A DNA stretch of 64,000 nt. Source: Streptomyces cadmiisoli (GTDB lineage Bacteria; Actinomycetota; Actinomycetes; Streptomycetales; Streptomycetaceae). This document shows positions 19,283 through 31,008 of the stretch, piece after piece. Below the pieces are notes generated by a model. It had not been told where the DNA came from. It was given only the letters and a program-made list of their open reading frames with translations, and did not search any database. Position 1 is the first letter of the stretch. The number at the start of each line of letters is the position of its first letter. The stretch lies in the NCBI RefSeq assembly GCF_003261055.1, contig NZ_CP030073.1:4402001-4466000 (forward strand), written 5' to 3'. The position numbers and the translations under genes were made by a program.

Positions 19283-20947
19283 ATGAACCCAGCCAGACGC
19301 ACGACCTCCGCGGCAGCCACCGCGGTCGTGCTCGCCACCGCGGGCGGCCTGCTCACCGCCGCCGCCGCGCCCGCGTCCGCCGCGACCACGTGCACCTCCC
19401 CCGTGTTCAAGCGGCAGTTCTACGCGAACACCTCGTTCTCGGGTACTCCGAAGAAGACGGACTGCGACAGCGCCGTCGACCAGAACTGGGGCACCGGCGC
19501 ACCCGCCTCGGGGCTGCCGAAGGACAAGTTCGGCGTCCGGTGGACCGTCACCCGCGACTTCGGCTCGGGCGGACCGTTCACCTTCACCGCCTCGGCCCAG
19601 GACGGCGTGCGCGTCTATCTGGACGGCAAGCCCAGGATCGACCTGTGGAAGAACGTGTCGTCGACGGTCTCCAAGACGGTCAACGTCACGATTCCCAAGG
19701 GCAAACACGCTCTGCGCGTCGACTTCGTCAACGTCACGGGCCGCGCCAATGTCAAGTTCACCTACGCACCCCGTACTTCGGCCTCGGTGGACAAGGTCGC
19801 ACCGCTGGTTCCGACGGGCGCGGCCGTCACATACGACCAGGCCACCGGCAAGGCAAAGCTGACCTGGGCCAAGAACAAGGAGATGGACCTCGCCGGGTAC
19901 CGCGTCTACCGCAGGGCCAAGGGCGGCTCGTCCCCGGGCACCCGGTTGACCACGACGACGTCGACGTCGTACACCGACGCAACCCTCCCGGTGACCGGCG
20001 CGGCGTACGAGTACACGGTGCGCGCCGTCGACAAGGCCGGCCACGAGTCGGCGGGCACGGCCACGCTCCCGGTCACCACCACGGACCGCACGGCGCCCGA
20101 ACCGCTCGGCGAGCTGTCGTCGGTGGGCACGACCGCGGGCAACGCGCTCACCTGGGAGGCTTCCCCGTCGTCCGACGTCCATCACTACGAGGTGTGGGCG
20201 GCGCCGGCGGGGCAGCAGGATCCGGACGGGCCCGCCACGGTGTTCGGCACGTCGTGGACGGACGTCGTCGCCGAGGCGGGAACCGAGTACCGCTACACGG
20301 TGCTGGCCGTCGACGGCGCCCGGAACGTCTCCCCGGCCTCCGTCGTGACCGCCACCCGGCCCGTGCCCTCCGGTGCCCCGGCACCCACAGGCGTCCAGGG
20401 CACCCCCGCCGACGCCCACACGCGCCTCACCTGGGCCCCGGCCGAGGGCGACATCGGCGGGTACCGCGTCTACCGGCGCACCGACCCCAACGGCGCCTGG
20501 AACGCCATCGGCGACACCGGTTCGGCGGCGGGCTCCTACGAGGACACGTCCGCCCCGCGGGGCAAGGCGTACTACTACGTCGCCACCGTGGACGGCGCGG
20601 GTGCGGAGTCGGTGCCTTCGGCGGCCGCCACCGTGGACCGGCTCACCCCGGCCACCGCGGCCGGGCCCGCCGCACCGCGTCTGACGGTGAACTCGCAGGG
20701 CGGCACACGGTTCCCGATCAGTGTCGGCGTCGAGCCGGGCGCCGGCGACGAGCAGCGGCTGCTCAAGGGCTACTTGTGGGAGATCTCCGGCGCCTGCGGG
20801 TCCAGCGGGCCTCCCCGGCTGACCACGACGGACACCATCTCCTGGATTCCGTCGGCCACCGGCCCCTGCGCGGTCGCCGTGCGGGCCGTGGACGCCTACG
20901 GGCGCACGGGGCAGGAGGCCTCCGTCGAGGTCATGGTCGCCCGCTGA
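19283..20947 (+). CDS. Secreted PA14 / fibronectin type III repeat protein
   Basis: A 554-residue exported protein. The signal peptide is residues 1-33 (ending APASAAT). A PA14-like carbohydrate-binding domain (about 35-175) follows, including FTFTASAQDGVRVYLDGKPRIDLWKN. At least three fibronectin type III modules come next (about 180-270, 270-365, 365-460), with repeated YRVYRR and YTVRAVDKAG or YTVLAVDGA strands. The C-terminal Ig-like part ends VAVRAVDAYGRTG. No catalytic domain is seen, so a cell-surface or matrix binding role is likely. GAGGA precedes the ATG at 19283. A strong bidirectional terminator separates it from hspR. Confidence 0.87.
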   Translation: MNPARRTTSAAATAVVLATAGGLLTAAAAPASAATTCTSPVFKRQFYANTSFSGTPKKTDCDSAVDQNWGTGAPASGLPKDKFGVRWTVTRDFGSGGPFTFTASAQDGVRVYLDGKPRIDLWKNVSSTVSKTVNVTIPKGKHALRVDFVNVTGRANVKFTYAPRTSASVDKVAPLVPTGAAVTYDQATGKAKLTWAKNKEMDLAGYRVYRRAKGGSSPGTRLTTTTSTSYTDATLPVTGAAYEYTVRAVDKAGHESAGTATLPVTTTDRTAPEPLGELSSVGTTAGNALTWEASPSSDVHHYEVWAAPAGQQDPDGPATVFGTSWTDVVAEAGTEYRYTVLAVDGARNVSPASVVTATRPVPSGAPAPTGVQGTPADAHTRLTWAPAEGDIGGYRVYRRTDPNGAWNAIGDTGSAAGSYEDTSAPRGKAYYYVATVDGAGAESVPSAAATVDRLTPATAAGPAAPRLTVNSQGGTRFPISVGVEPGAGDEQRLLKGYLWEISGACGSSGPPRLTTTDTISWIPSATGPCAVAVRAVDAYGRTGQEASVEVMVAR

Positions 20948-20965
20948 CGCCCCACCGCACAGCGC

Positions 20966-21000
20966 GAAGGGGCCGGGAGGTCTGCCCTCCCGGCCCCTTC
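20966..21000. terminator. Bidirectional terminator between the FN3 gene and hspR
   Basis: A perfect 15-bp stem (GAAGGGGCCGGGAGG / CCTCCCGGCCCCTTC) with a 5-nt loop, between two convergent genes. Confidence 0.9.
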
Positions 21001-21014
21001 GTCGTTCCTGTGCG

Positions 21015-21476
21015 TCAGTCCGAGGGCTGCTGCCGCTTCGGACGCCACACCACCAACGCGCTGGTCTGCTGGACCTCCTGGTACGGCACCAGGTCGCGCC
21101 GGTAGGAGGCGTGCACGGCGGCCTCCCGCTGCTGCATCGCCGACGCGGCGCCGTCCAGGGCCGCCTGGAGTTCGGCCACCCGGGACTGGAGCGCCGCGAC
21201 CTGGTTCTCCAGTTCGATGATGCGCTTGATGCCCGCGAGGTTGATGCCCTCGTCCTGCGACAACTGCTGCACCTGCCGGAGCAGCTCGATGTCGCGGGCC
21301 GAGTAGCGGCGGCCCCGGCCGGCCGTGCGGTCCGGAGACACCAGGCCCAGCCGGTCGTACTGGCGCAGTGTCTGCGGGTGCAGGCCGGACAGCTGAGCCG
21401 CCACCGAGATGACGTAGACCGGGGTTTCCTCGGTCAGTTCATAAGGGTTGCGTCGTCGGCCGTCCATCTGACTCAT
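21015..21476 (-). CDS. hspR: Heat-shock repressor HspR (MerR family)
   Basis: A 153-residue repressor of the dnaK operon and clpB. A MerR-type helix-turn-helix occupies about 15-85 (YVISVAAQLSGLHPQTLRQYDRLGLVSPDRT, GRGRRYSARDIELLRQVQQL). A coiled-coil dimerisation segment (about 90-125) and a short basic tail follow. In Streptomyces HspR binds HAIR sites with DnaK as co-repressor; three such sites are in this window. It is last in the operon, its start overlaps the dnaJ stop by 4 bp, and a second possible ATG is at codon 4. Confidence 0.96.
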   Translation of the reverse strand: MSQMDGRRRNPYELTEETPVYVISVAAQLSGLHPQTLRQYDRLGLVSPDRTAGRGRRYSARDIELLRQVQQLSQDEGINLAGIKRIIELENQVAALQSRVAELQAALDGAASAMQQREAAVHASYRRDLVPYQEVQQTSALVVWRPKRQQPSD

Positions 21477-22651
21477 GCTCCCTTCGCTGCCTCGAACAGC
21501 TCCGCCCGCGGGTCCTCGTCCGAGGTCGCCGCGCGATACGCCTCCAGTGCGTCACGAGCCTTCCCCGTCAGGTCCTTCGGGACACTCACCTCGACGGTGA
21601 CCAGGAGGTCGCCGCGCGTGCCGTCCTTGCGGACGGCGCCCTTGCCGCGGGCGCGCATGGTGCGTCCGTTGGGTGTGCCCGCCGGCAGCTTCAGGGTGAC
21701 CGCGGGCCCGCCCAGGGTGGGCACGCGGACCTCGCCGCCCAGTGCCGCCTCGGTGAACGTCACCGGCACCGTCACGGTCAGGTTGTCGCCCTTGCGGCCG
21801 AACACGGGGTGCGCGTCGACATGCACCACGACGTACAGGTCGCCCGCCGGGCCGCCCCGCTCGCCCGGTGCGCCCTTGCCGCGCAGCCGGATCCGCTGGC
21901 CGTCCGACACCCCGGCCGGAATGCGGACCTGCATGGTGCGGGACGACTTGGCGCGACCCGAGCCCTTGCAGACCTCGCAGGGGTTCTCGGCGATCAGGCC
22001 GCGGCCCTTGCAGTCCGGGCACGGATCGGTCAGCGAGAAGCCGCCGCCCGAGCCGCGCGCCACCTGGCCGGTGCCGACGCACGTCGGGCACACACGCGGG
22101 GTGCCGTTGGCGTCGCCGGTGCCCGAGCAGGCCTTGCACGGCGACTGGGACGACATCCGCAGCGGGACCGTCGCGCCCTCGATCGCCTCGGTGAAGCTGA
22201 GCGTGACCTCGGACTCGATGTCCTGCCCGCGGCGCGGGTGCGTCCGGCCGCCGGTCGTGCCGCCCCGGTTGAACAGGCCCCCGAAGACGTCACCGAGACC
22301 GCCGCCGAAGCCGCCGCCCGCTCCCTGGCCCTGGGCGCCGCCTCCGAAGAGGTCGCCCAGGTCGAAGTTGAACGATCCGCCGCCCGCGCCGGGGCCCGGA
22401 CGGAAGCCGCCGTTGCCGAACAGGGCGCGGGCCTCGTCGTACTCCTTGCGCTTCTTGGGGTCGCCGAGGACGTCGTTCGCCTCGGAGATCTCCTTGAAGC
22501 GCTCCTCGGCCTTGACGTTTCCCTTGTTGGCGTCCGGGTGGTTCTCGCGTGCGAGCTTCCGGTACGCCTTCTTGATCTCGGCCTCGGTGGCGTCCTTGGG
22601 GACGCCGAGGACCTTGTAGTAGTCCTTCTCGATGAAGTCCTTGGTGCTCAT
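21473..22651 (-). CDS. dnaJ: Co-chaperone DnaJ
   Basis: A 392-residue Hsp40. The J domain (about 10-75) has the HPD motif at residues 38-40, required to stimulate DnaK ATPase. A long Gly-rich region follows (FGNGGFRPGPGAGGG, GGGAQGQGAGGG). Four CXXCXGXG zinc repeats are present (CKACSGTG, CPTCVGTG, CPDCKGRG, CEVCKGSG), then two substrate-binding beta domains. Third gene of the dnaK operon, 42 bp after grpE, overlapping hspR by ATGA. Confidence 0.97.
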   Translation of the reverse strand: MSTKDFIEKDYYKVLGVPKDATEAEIKKAYRKLARENHPDANKGNVKAEERFKEISEANDVLGDPKKRKEYDEARALFGNGGFRPGPGAGGGSFNFDLGDLFGGGAQGQGAGGGFGGGLGDVFGGLFNRGGTTGGRTHPRRGQDIESEVTLSFTEAIEGATVPLRMSSQSPCKACSGTGDANGTPRVCPTCVGTGQVARGSGGGFSLTDPCPDCKGRGLIAENPCEVCKGSGRAKSSRTMQVRIPAGVSDGQRIRLRGKGAPGERGGPAGDLYVVVHVDAHPVFGRKGDNLTVTVPVTFTEAALGGEVRVPTLGGPAVTLKLPAGTPNGRTMRARGKGAVRKDGTRGDLLVTVEVSVPKDLTGKARDALEAYRAATSDEDPRAELFEAAKGA

Positions 22652-22693
22652 CCTCGACGTCCCTCCTCTCTCGTCTGCGTCGTCAGTTCAACG

Positions 22694-25296
<2,603 letters not shown>

Positions 25297-26472
25297 TTAT
25301 CCGTTCCTTACACGCAACTGCCCTGTGACCTGCACAGACGCCGTGGACGTGGCGGTGGTTGCCTTCACTCTTCCGGTTGTTCCGGTGATCCCGGTGGTTC
25401 CGGTGATCCCGGTTGTTCCGGCGATCCCGGTCGTCCCGGTGATCCCGGTGGTTCCGGTCACCCCGGTGGTTCCGGTCACCCCGGTCACCCCGGTCGCTAC
25501 GCCCGCCCTGGCGGTCCGCACGGGCAGCAGCCCGCACACGACGACCAGCGCGCCGCCCGCCACCCAGAGCACGGCGCTCTCCCCGGCCCACCCGGCGTGC
25601 ATGAGCACCCCCGTGAGCACCGCGCCGAAGGCCGAGACGCCCAGCAGCAGCGCGGCGCCCTGCGGACTGAGCCCCAGCCGCTGCAACCGGTGGGCCAGGT
25701 GGTCCGGTCCGCCGCGCGCCACCGGCCGCCCGGCCAGCCGCCGCGCGACGAGCACCAGCACCACGTCGGCGCTCGCCACCGCGCTGAACGCGAACAGCAC
25801 CCCCGCCGAGGCCAGCGGCTCGTGCCCGGCCCGGGTCAGCACCGCCGCCGCGGCCAGCAGGAACCCGGTGAACAGCGATCCGCACGCGCCGAGCGCGATC
25901 TTCGCCGGATGCCGGTTCTGCATCAGGAACCCGGTCAGGGCGGCGGCCAGCACGCTGAGCAGGGCCGCGAGCCCGTCCATCATCTCGGCCGTCGCGCACG
26001 CGCCCACCCCGAAGGCGGTCACCACCCCGACCGTGCCGGCGAGCGCGTCCGCGTGGTCGAGCGCCCGGAAGGCGACGGCGACGGCGGCGATCCACGCCAC
26101 GGCGAGCAGCCCGACCAGCGGCCCGGTCTCCTCGTACGGCACCACGCAGGCCGCCGCAACCGCCGTACCGCCGAACAGCACCCGCACCCGCAGCCGCCAG
26201 ACGTCCGCCAGCAGGCCCACCGCGGCGACGCCGGCGCCCGCGATCAGCAGGCCGTCGGCCCGCGTGCCCAGCGGCGCCACACCCGTCCACTTGCCCACGC
26301 CCGCCACGCCGAGCGTCACCACGACCACCGCCACCCCGCCGAGCAGCGGCACCGGACGACGGCGCCGCCGCCGGTCGTGCAGACCGAGCCTCACCGCGGG
26401 CACGCGAAGCAGAGCCGCGAGCACGGAGGTGAGGAGAAGGGCCGCGACGGCGGCGGCAATCCCGTAGAGCAC
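25297..26472 (-). CDS. WecA/MraY-like membrane glycosyl-1-phosphate transferase homologue with eroded active site and collagen-like tail
   Basis: A 391-residue polytopic membrane protein of the polyprenyl-phosphate sugar-1-phosphate transferase (glycosyltransferase 4) family, about 10 TM helices, with the closing [15 protein letters not shown] motif near the histidine site. The catalytic pair normally DD reads AD in [10 protein letters not shown]. The NxxNxxDGxxGL motif is replaced by [15 protein letters not shown]. It may therefore be inactive or altered. Residues 328-369 are 14 consecutive Gly-X-Y triplets (GVT, GTT, GIT) followed by an Ala/Thr tail. The GTG start at 26472 has TAGCTT 5 nt upstream (leaderless-like). 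It is codirectional with dnaK and ends 3 bp from HAIR 2. Confidence 0.75.
   Translation of the reverse strand: MLYGIAAAVAALLLTSVLAALLRVPAVRLGLHDRRRRRRPVPLLGGVAVVVVTLGVAGVGKWTGVAPLGTRADGLLIAGAGVAAVGLLADVWRLRVRVLFGGTAVAAACVVPYEETGPLVGLLAVAWIAAVAVAFRALDHADALAGTVGVVTAFGVGACATAEMMDGLAALLSVLAAALTGFLMQNRHPAKIALGACGSLFTGFLLAAAAVLTRAGHEPLASAGVLFAFSAVASADVVLVLVARRLAGRPVARGGPDHLAHRLQRLGLSPQGAALLLGVSAFGAVLTGVLMHAGWAGESAVLWVAGGALVVVCGLLPVRTARAGVATGVTGVTGTTGVTGTTGITGTTGIAGTTGITGTTGITGTTGRVKATTATSTASVQVTGQLRVRNG
25371..25495. repeat. 9-bp-period tandem repeat encoding Gly-X-Y triplets
   Basis: About 14 tandem 9-bp units of the form CCGGTGGTT or CCGGTGATC. Read on the minus strand they give the collagen-like tail of the GT4-family protein. 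The unit length preserves frame, so copy number can vary without disrupting the gene. Confidence 0.85.
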
Positions 26473-26684
26473 ACCCCAAGCTAAGCGGAATGTAACGATT
26501 TGTGATGAATACTGAGATCAGCTCGGCGCGCCGCGCCCCCCTGCGGTCAGGCATGCCTCAGCGACGCAGATCACCGGCCCCCTGGCTACAGTGCGGCTGA
26601 GGAAGTGGGTAGTCTCAGACGGACTGCATAAGTTACCGCTTAGTAATTACGAATCACCCCCTCGCAGGCCCGAGGAGCCCCCAA

Positions 26685-28967
26685 ATGCAACTCGCCGCGA
26701 TCATCGTGTCGCTGGTCCTCACCGTGGTCGGCGTCGCGCTGCTCGCACGCGCCGTCGGCCAGTTCGTCCGGTTCTTCAAACTGGGTCAGCCCGTCCCGGC
26801 CGGCACCCGGACCGACAACCCCTACCAGCGCAGTGTGACGCTGGTCAGGGAGTTCCTCGGCCATACCCGGATGAACCGCTGGGGCGTCGTGGGCTTCGCC
26901 CACTGGTTCGTGGCGATCGGCTTCCTGACGCTGCCGCCGACCCTCGTCCAGGCGTTCGGCCAGCTCTTCCAGGCCGACTGGGTGCTGCCCGTGATCGGCG
27001 GCTTCCTGCCGTTCGAGATGTACATCGAGTTCATCGGCGCGATGACGATCCTGGGCATCGCCGTACTGATCGTGATCCGCCTGCTGAGCCTGCCCTCGCG
27101 GGCCGGCCGCAAGTCGCGGTTCGCCGGTTCCAAGGCGGGCCAGGCGTACTTCGTCGAGTACGTCATCCTCACCATCGGTCTGGCGATCTACGTGCTGCGC
27201 GGCCTGGAGGGCGCGCTGCACCACGTGGAGCACTACGAGGCCGGGTACTTCGCCTCGTACCCCCTGGTGCTGGCGTTCAAGGGCCTGAGCGTGACGACGC
27301 TGCAGAACCTGGTCTACCTGGTCGCGATGATCAAGGTCGGGACGTCGTTCGTCTGGATGATCGTGGTGTCGCTGAACACCAACATGGGTGTGGCCTGGCA
27401 CCGGTTCCTGGCGTTCCCGAACATCTGGTTCAAGCGCGACGCCACCGGCGGGACGGCCCTCGGCGCGCTGCAGCCGATGACCTCCGGCGGCCGGCCGATC
27501 GACTTCGAGGACCCGGGCGACGACGACGTCTTCGGTGTCTCGCAGGTCGAGCAGTTCTCCTGGAAGGGCCTGCTGGACTTCTCCACCTGCACCGAGTGCG
27601 GCCGCTGCCAGTCGCAGTGCCCGGCGTGGAACACCGGCAAGCCGCTCTCCCCGAAGCTGCTCATCATGTCGCTGCGCGACCACGCGCACGCCAAGGCCCC
27701 CTACCTGCTGGCCGGCGGCGGCAAGACCATGGAGGGCGAGGAGAAGGCCTCCGAGGAGCAGCTGAAGGACGTCCCCGCCGCCGCGCTGGCCGAGGCCGAA
27801 CGCCCGCTGATCGGCACCGTCGAGGACAACGGTGTGATCGACCCGGACGTGCTGTGGTCGTGCACCACCTGCGGTGCCTGTGTCGAGCAGTGCCCGGTGG
27901 ACATCGAGCACATCGACCACATCGTCGACATGCGCCGCTACCAGGTGATGATCGAGTCCTCGTTCCCGTCCGAGGCGGGCACGATGCTGAAGAACCTGGA
28001 GAAGAAGGGCAACCCCTGGGGCCTGGCCAAGAAGCAGCGGCTGGAGTGGCTCAAGGAGGTCGACTTCGAGATCCCGGTCGTCGGCAAGGACATCGAGGAC
28101 CTCTCCGAGGTCGAGTACCTGTACTGGGTCGGCTGCGCCGGCGCCCTGGAGGACCGCGCGAAGAAGACCACCAAGGCCTTCGCCGAGCTGCTGCACATCG
28201 CGGGCGTGAAGTTCGCGATCATGGGCGGCGACGAGAAGTGCACCGGTGACTCCGCCCGCCGCCTGGGCAACGAGCCCCTCTTCCAGGAGCTCGGCATGGA
28301 GAACGTCATGGCCCTGAACACGGCGTTCGGCGAGGAACTCGACGACGACGGCAAGGTGACGGAGGAGTCCCGCAAGCCGAAGTCGGCGAAGAAGATCGTC
28401 GCCACCTGCCCGCACTGCCTGAACACCATCGGCAACGAGTACCCGCAGCTCGGCGGCGACTACGAGGTCATCCACCACACCCAGTTGCTCCAGCACCTGG
28501 TCGACGAGGGCAAGCTGGTCCCGGTCACTCCGGTCGAGGGCATCATCACCTACCACGACCCCTGCTACCTGGGCCGCCACAACAAGATCTACACGCCCCC
28601 GCGCGAGATCATCGCCAACGTCCCCGGCCTGCGCAACGAGGAGATGCACCGCCACAAGGAACGCGGCTTCTGCTGCGGCGCCGGCGGCGCGCGGATGTGG
28701 ATGGAGGAGCGGATCGGCAAGCGCATCAACAACGAGCGCGTCGACGAGGCTCTCTCCCTGAACCCGGACATCGTCTCCACCGCCTGCCCGTTCTGCCTCG
28801 TCATGCTGACCGACTCCGTCAACGCCAAGAAGAACGACGGCCAGGCGAAGGAGTCCATCCAGGTCGTCGACGTCGCCCAGCTCCTGCTGGACTCCGTGAA
28901 AACGCCCGCCGACCCCGTCGACGAGGCCGAGACCGAGAGCGAACCGGAGCCCGAACCGGTGAAGTGA
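26685..28967 (+). CDS. Membrane-anchored Fe-S heterodisulfide reductase-like oxidoreductase
   Basis: A 760-residue redox protein. The N terminus (1-240) has about five to six TM helices of the NarI-like type. A cytoplasmic part follows with two 4Fe-4S motifs, CTECGRCQSQCP near 302 and CTTCGACVEQCP near 393. Two CCG (HdrD/GlpC) domains include YWVGCAGA, CPHCLNT, YHDPCYLGR and GFCCGAGGARMW, followed by CPFCLVML. The electron donor and acceptor are unknown; a quinone-linked oxidoreductase is likely. GAGGAG precedes the ATG at 26685. It is monocistronic, with a very strong terminator. Confidence 0.9.
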   Translation: MQLAAIIVSLVLTVVGVALLARAVGQFVRFFKLGQPVPAGTRTDNPYQRSVTLVREFLGHTRMNRWGVVGFAHWFVAIGFLTLPPTLVQAFGQLFQADWVLPVIGGFLPFEMYIEFIGAMTILGIAVLIVIRLLSLPSRAGRKSRFAGSKAGQAYFVEYVILTIGLAIYVLRGLEGALHHVEHYEAGYFASYPLVLAFKGLSVTTLQNLVYLVAMIKVGTSFVWMIVVSLNTNMGVAWHRFLAFPNIWFKRDATGGTALGALQPMTSGGRPIDFEDPGDDDVFGVSQVEQFSWKGLLDFSTCTECGRCQSQCPAWNTGKPLSPKLLIMSLRDHAHAKAPYLLAGGGKTMEGEEKASEEQLKDVPAAALAEAERPLIGTVEDNGVIDPDVLWSCTTCGACVEQCPVDIEHIDHIVDMRRYQVMIESSFPSEAGTMLKNLEKKGNPWGLAKKQRLEWLKEVDFEIPVVGKDIEDLSEVEYLYWVGCAGALEDRAKKTTKAFAELLHIAGVKFAIMGGDEKCTGDSARRLGNEPLFQELGMENVMALNTAFGEELDDDGKVTEESRKPKSAKKIVATCPHCLNTIGNEYPQLGGDYEVIHHTQLLQHLVDEGKLVPVTPVEGIITYHDPCYLGRHNKIYTPPREIIANVPGLRNEEMHRHKERGFCCGAGGARMWMEERIGKRINNERVDEALSLNPDIVSTACPFCLVMLTDSVNAKKNDGQAKESIQVVDVAQLLLDSVKTPADPVDEAETESEPEPEPVK

Positions 28968-28995
28968 CCGGCCGCGACAGCGGTCCACGGCGCAC

Positions 28996-29031
28996 GGCGA
29001 CGCTCCCCCGCCCCGGCGGGGGAGCGTCGCC
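28996..29031 (+). terminator. Strong terminator after the Fe-S reductase
   Basis: A perfect 17-bp stem (GGCGACGCTCCCCCGCC / GGCGGGGGAGCGTCGCC) with a minimal loop, 29 bp past the stop codon. A repeated T-containing tail follows directly. Confidence 0.92.
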
Positions 29032-29067
29032 GTTTCCGTCGCCGTTTCCGTCGCCGTTTCCGTCGCC
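29032..29067. repeat. Three tandem 12-bp units after the terminator
   Basis: GTTTCCGTCGCC is repeated three times head to tail immediately after the terminator stem, like a reiterated terminator tail. No function is apparent. Confidence 0.7.
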
Positions 29068-29130
29068 GCCCGGCATCCGTCACATCCGCCGCACCCGCCG
29101 CACGGATCACGTGAAGAAAATCTGAAATCC

Positions 29131-29175
29131 CGTACAACTTTTACCCACACACGCGTGTCTCTTGATCACCGACCG
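29131..29175 (+). promoter_or_regulatory. Conserved upstream element of FG-GAP gene 1, ECF-promoter-like
   Basis: CGTACAAC at 29131 and GTCTC at 29157, followed by TGATCACCGACCGC. The same elements with identical 27-nt spacing (CGTACAAC to TCTC) occur before FG-GAP gene 2. AAC and GTCT spaced 18 nt apart resemble the -35/-10 of an ECF sigma promoter. Confidence 0.55.
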
Positions 29176-29279
29176 CTCGGTGCCCCCGAGGCCACCCCGC
29201 CTCGCCGGCCGGCCCGGACGGTCGACTCCATCGGCTGTGGATGCCCACCGGCATCCCCGCATGCAGCAGGAGAACCCGC

Positions 29280-30758
29280 ATGCAGCACACCCTGCGACTC
29301 GCCCTCGCGACGGCCACCGCGGCCGCGCTGACGGGCGGTCTGCTCACCTTCTCGGCCGCGACGGCGACGGCCGCGGACGCGACGACCGTCCCGCAGGCCG
29401 ACTTCAACAACGACGGCAAGGGCGACGTCGCCTTCTCCGCCGGCGGTGCCCAGGTCGCCGGCAAGAAGGCGGCCGGCCAGCTCGTCGTCCTCTACGGCAC
29501 CTCCACCGGCGTCTCGTCGGCGAAGCGCTCCACCATCAGCCAGAACACCACCGGCACGCCCGGCAGCGCGGAGACCGAAGACGGCTTCAGCTCCGACACC
29601 GCGTACGCGGACTTCAACGGCGACGGCTACGACGACCTCGCCGTCTCCGCCCCGTACGAGGACGTCGGCAGCGACAAGGACGGCGGCGCTCTCGCCATCC
29701 TGTGGGGCTCGGCGTCCGGCATCACCGGCAAGGGCGTCACCGTCGCCGACCCCGCCCCCACGTCGCACGACCGCTGGGGCAGGACCCTCGCCGCCGGAGA
29801 CTTCGACGGCGACGGCAAGGCGGACCTGGCCGTCGGCAGCAACACCGCGACCATCCACGTCCTCAAGGGCGGCTTCAACTCCTCCGGCACCCCGGGCGGC
29901 CGCTACACGATCAAGCCGCCGATCCAGGGCACCGAGGCGGGCGGCCCGCTCAACCTGACCGCGGGCAACATCAACGGCGGACCGGAGACCGACCTCGTGG
30001 TCGACGGCTACGAGACCGGCACCGAGTGGGGCTGGAACCGCAACTACTTCATCCCCGGCACCGCGAGCGGCCTGAAGTCCTCACTGGCCAAGACGCTCAA
30101 GCCCGGCATCATCACCGCGATCGGCGACATCGACGCCGACGGCTACGGCGACGTGGTCAGCGGCGCGTACTGGAACACCACCACCGAGGACGGCACCCCG
30201 GTGCCGGACTCCGGCAAGGGCGGCAAGGTCTGGATCACCCACGGATCGGACGGCGGCCCCCTGACCGGCAGCGCCACCGGCATCACCCAGGACACCGGCA
30301 GCGTGCCCGGCACCGCCGAGGGCAACGACTTCTTCGGCTACGAGCTGGACCTCGGCGACGTCAACGGCGACGGCTACCTGGACCTCGCGATCGGCGTCGC
30401 CGGCGAGAACATCGGCAGGGCGGCGAACACCGGCACGGTGGTCGTCCTCTACGGCGACGCGAACGGCATCAACACCTCCTCGGGCGCCCAGTCCTTCGCC
30501 CAGGACACCGCGGGCGTCCCCGGCAGCGACGAGACCGACGACTACTTCGGCCTCGACGTCAAGCTCGACGACGTCACCGGCGACGGCAAGGCCGACCTCG
30601 TCGTCGGCTCCATGGAGAACGCCGGCGACGGATCGGTGGTCTACCTGCCCTCCGGCGGCACGAAGATCACCACGTCCGGCGCGCGCTCCGTCTCCCCGAG
30701 CGCCTCGGGCGTCTCGACGACCGGCTCGCCGTACTTCGGCGCGAACTTCGCCGACTGA
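29280..30758 (+). CDS. Secreted FG-GAP repeat protein 1
   Basis: A 492-residue exported protein. The signal peptide ends near ATATAADA. About six to seven FG-GAP/VCBS-type blades follow, each with an ADFNNDGKGDVAF-like calcium loop (D-x-N/D-x-D-G) and a TGTPGSAETEDGF-like strand. Such repeats form integrin-alpha-like beta-propellers that bind calcium and surface partners; the ligand is unknown. AGGAGA precedes the ATG at 29280. It has its own terminator, separating it from the next two paralogues. Confidence 0.92.
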   Translation: MQHTLRLALATATAAALTGGLLTFSAATATAADATTVPQADFNNDGKGDVAFSAGGAQVAGKKAAGQLVVLYGTSTGVSSAKRSTISQNTTGTPGSAETEDGFSSDTAYADFNGDGYDDLAVSAPYEDVGSDKDGGALAILWGSASGITGKGVTVADPAPTSHDRWGRTLAAGDFDGDGKADLAVGSNTATIHVLKGGFNSSGTPGGRYTIKPPIQGTEAGGPLNLTAGNINGGPETDLVVDGYETGTEWGWNRNYFIPGTASGLKSSLAKTLKPGIITAIGDIDADGYGDVVSGAYWNTTTEDGTPVPDSGKGGKVWITHGSDGGPLTGSATGITQDTGSVPGTAEGNDFFGYELDLGDVNGDGYLDLAIGVAGENIGRAANTGTVVVLYGDANGINTSSGAQSFAQDTAGVPGSDETDDYFGLDVKLDDVTGDGKADLVVGSMENAGDGSVVYLPSGGTKITTSGARSVSPSASGVSTTGSPYFGANFAD

Positions 30759-30789
30759 CCCGCCGACCGGAGTCCTGACCCCGGTCCCC

Positions 30790-30820
30790 ACGGGGGGCGC
30801 GGCGATATCGCGCCCCCCGT
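30790..30820 (+). terminator. Terminator after FG-GAP gene 1
   Basis: A perfect 12-bp stem (ACGGGGGGCGCG / CGCGCCCCCCGT) with a 7-nt loop, 31 bp past the stop. Confidence 0.85.
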
Positions 30821-30849
30821 ACCACCGTGGCGAAAAAGTTTCGAACTGA

Positions 30850-30894
30850 CGTACAACCTTCAACGGGTCACGGCGGTCTCATGATCGCCGACCG
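30850..30894 (+). promoter_or_regulatory. Conserved upstream element of FG-GAP gene 2, ECF-promoter-like
   Basis: CGTACAAC at 30850 and GTCTC at 30876, followed by TGATCGCCGACCGC, the counterpart of the element at 29131-29175 with the same spacing. Conservation between otherwise unlike leaders marks it as functional. Confidence 0.55.
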
Positions 30895-31008
30895 CCACAA
30901 GCGTCCCGTCAGCCCATCGGCTCACCGGCGACCACGAGGCGGACCGCACCCTGTCGACCGTGGATGCCCGTACTCACCCGGGCCGGTTCCCCGACTGGAG
31001 CCCCGAAC

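Noticed and set aside
25371..25495. CRISPR array or intergenic satellite
   Set aside because: Units are 9 bp without spacers and lie in frame within a membrane protein gene.
26640..29150. An 836-codon minus-strand frame opposite the Fe-S reductase
   Set aside because: Shadow frame; the plus strand has 4Fe-4S and CCG motifs and the correct ribosome binding site.
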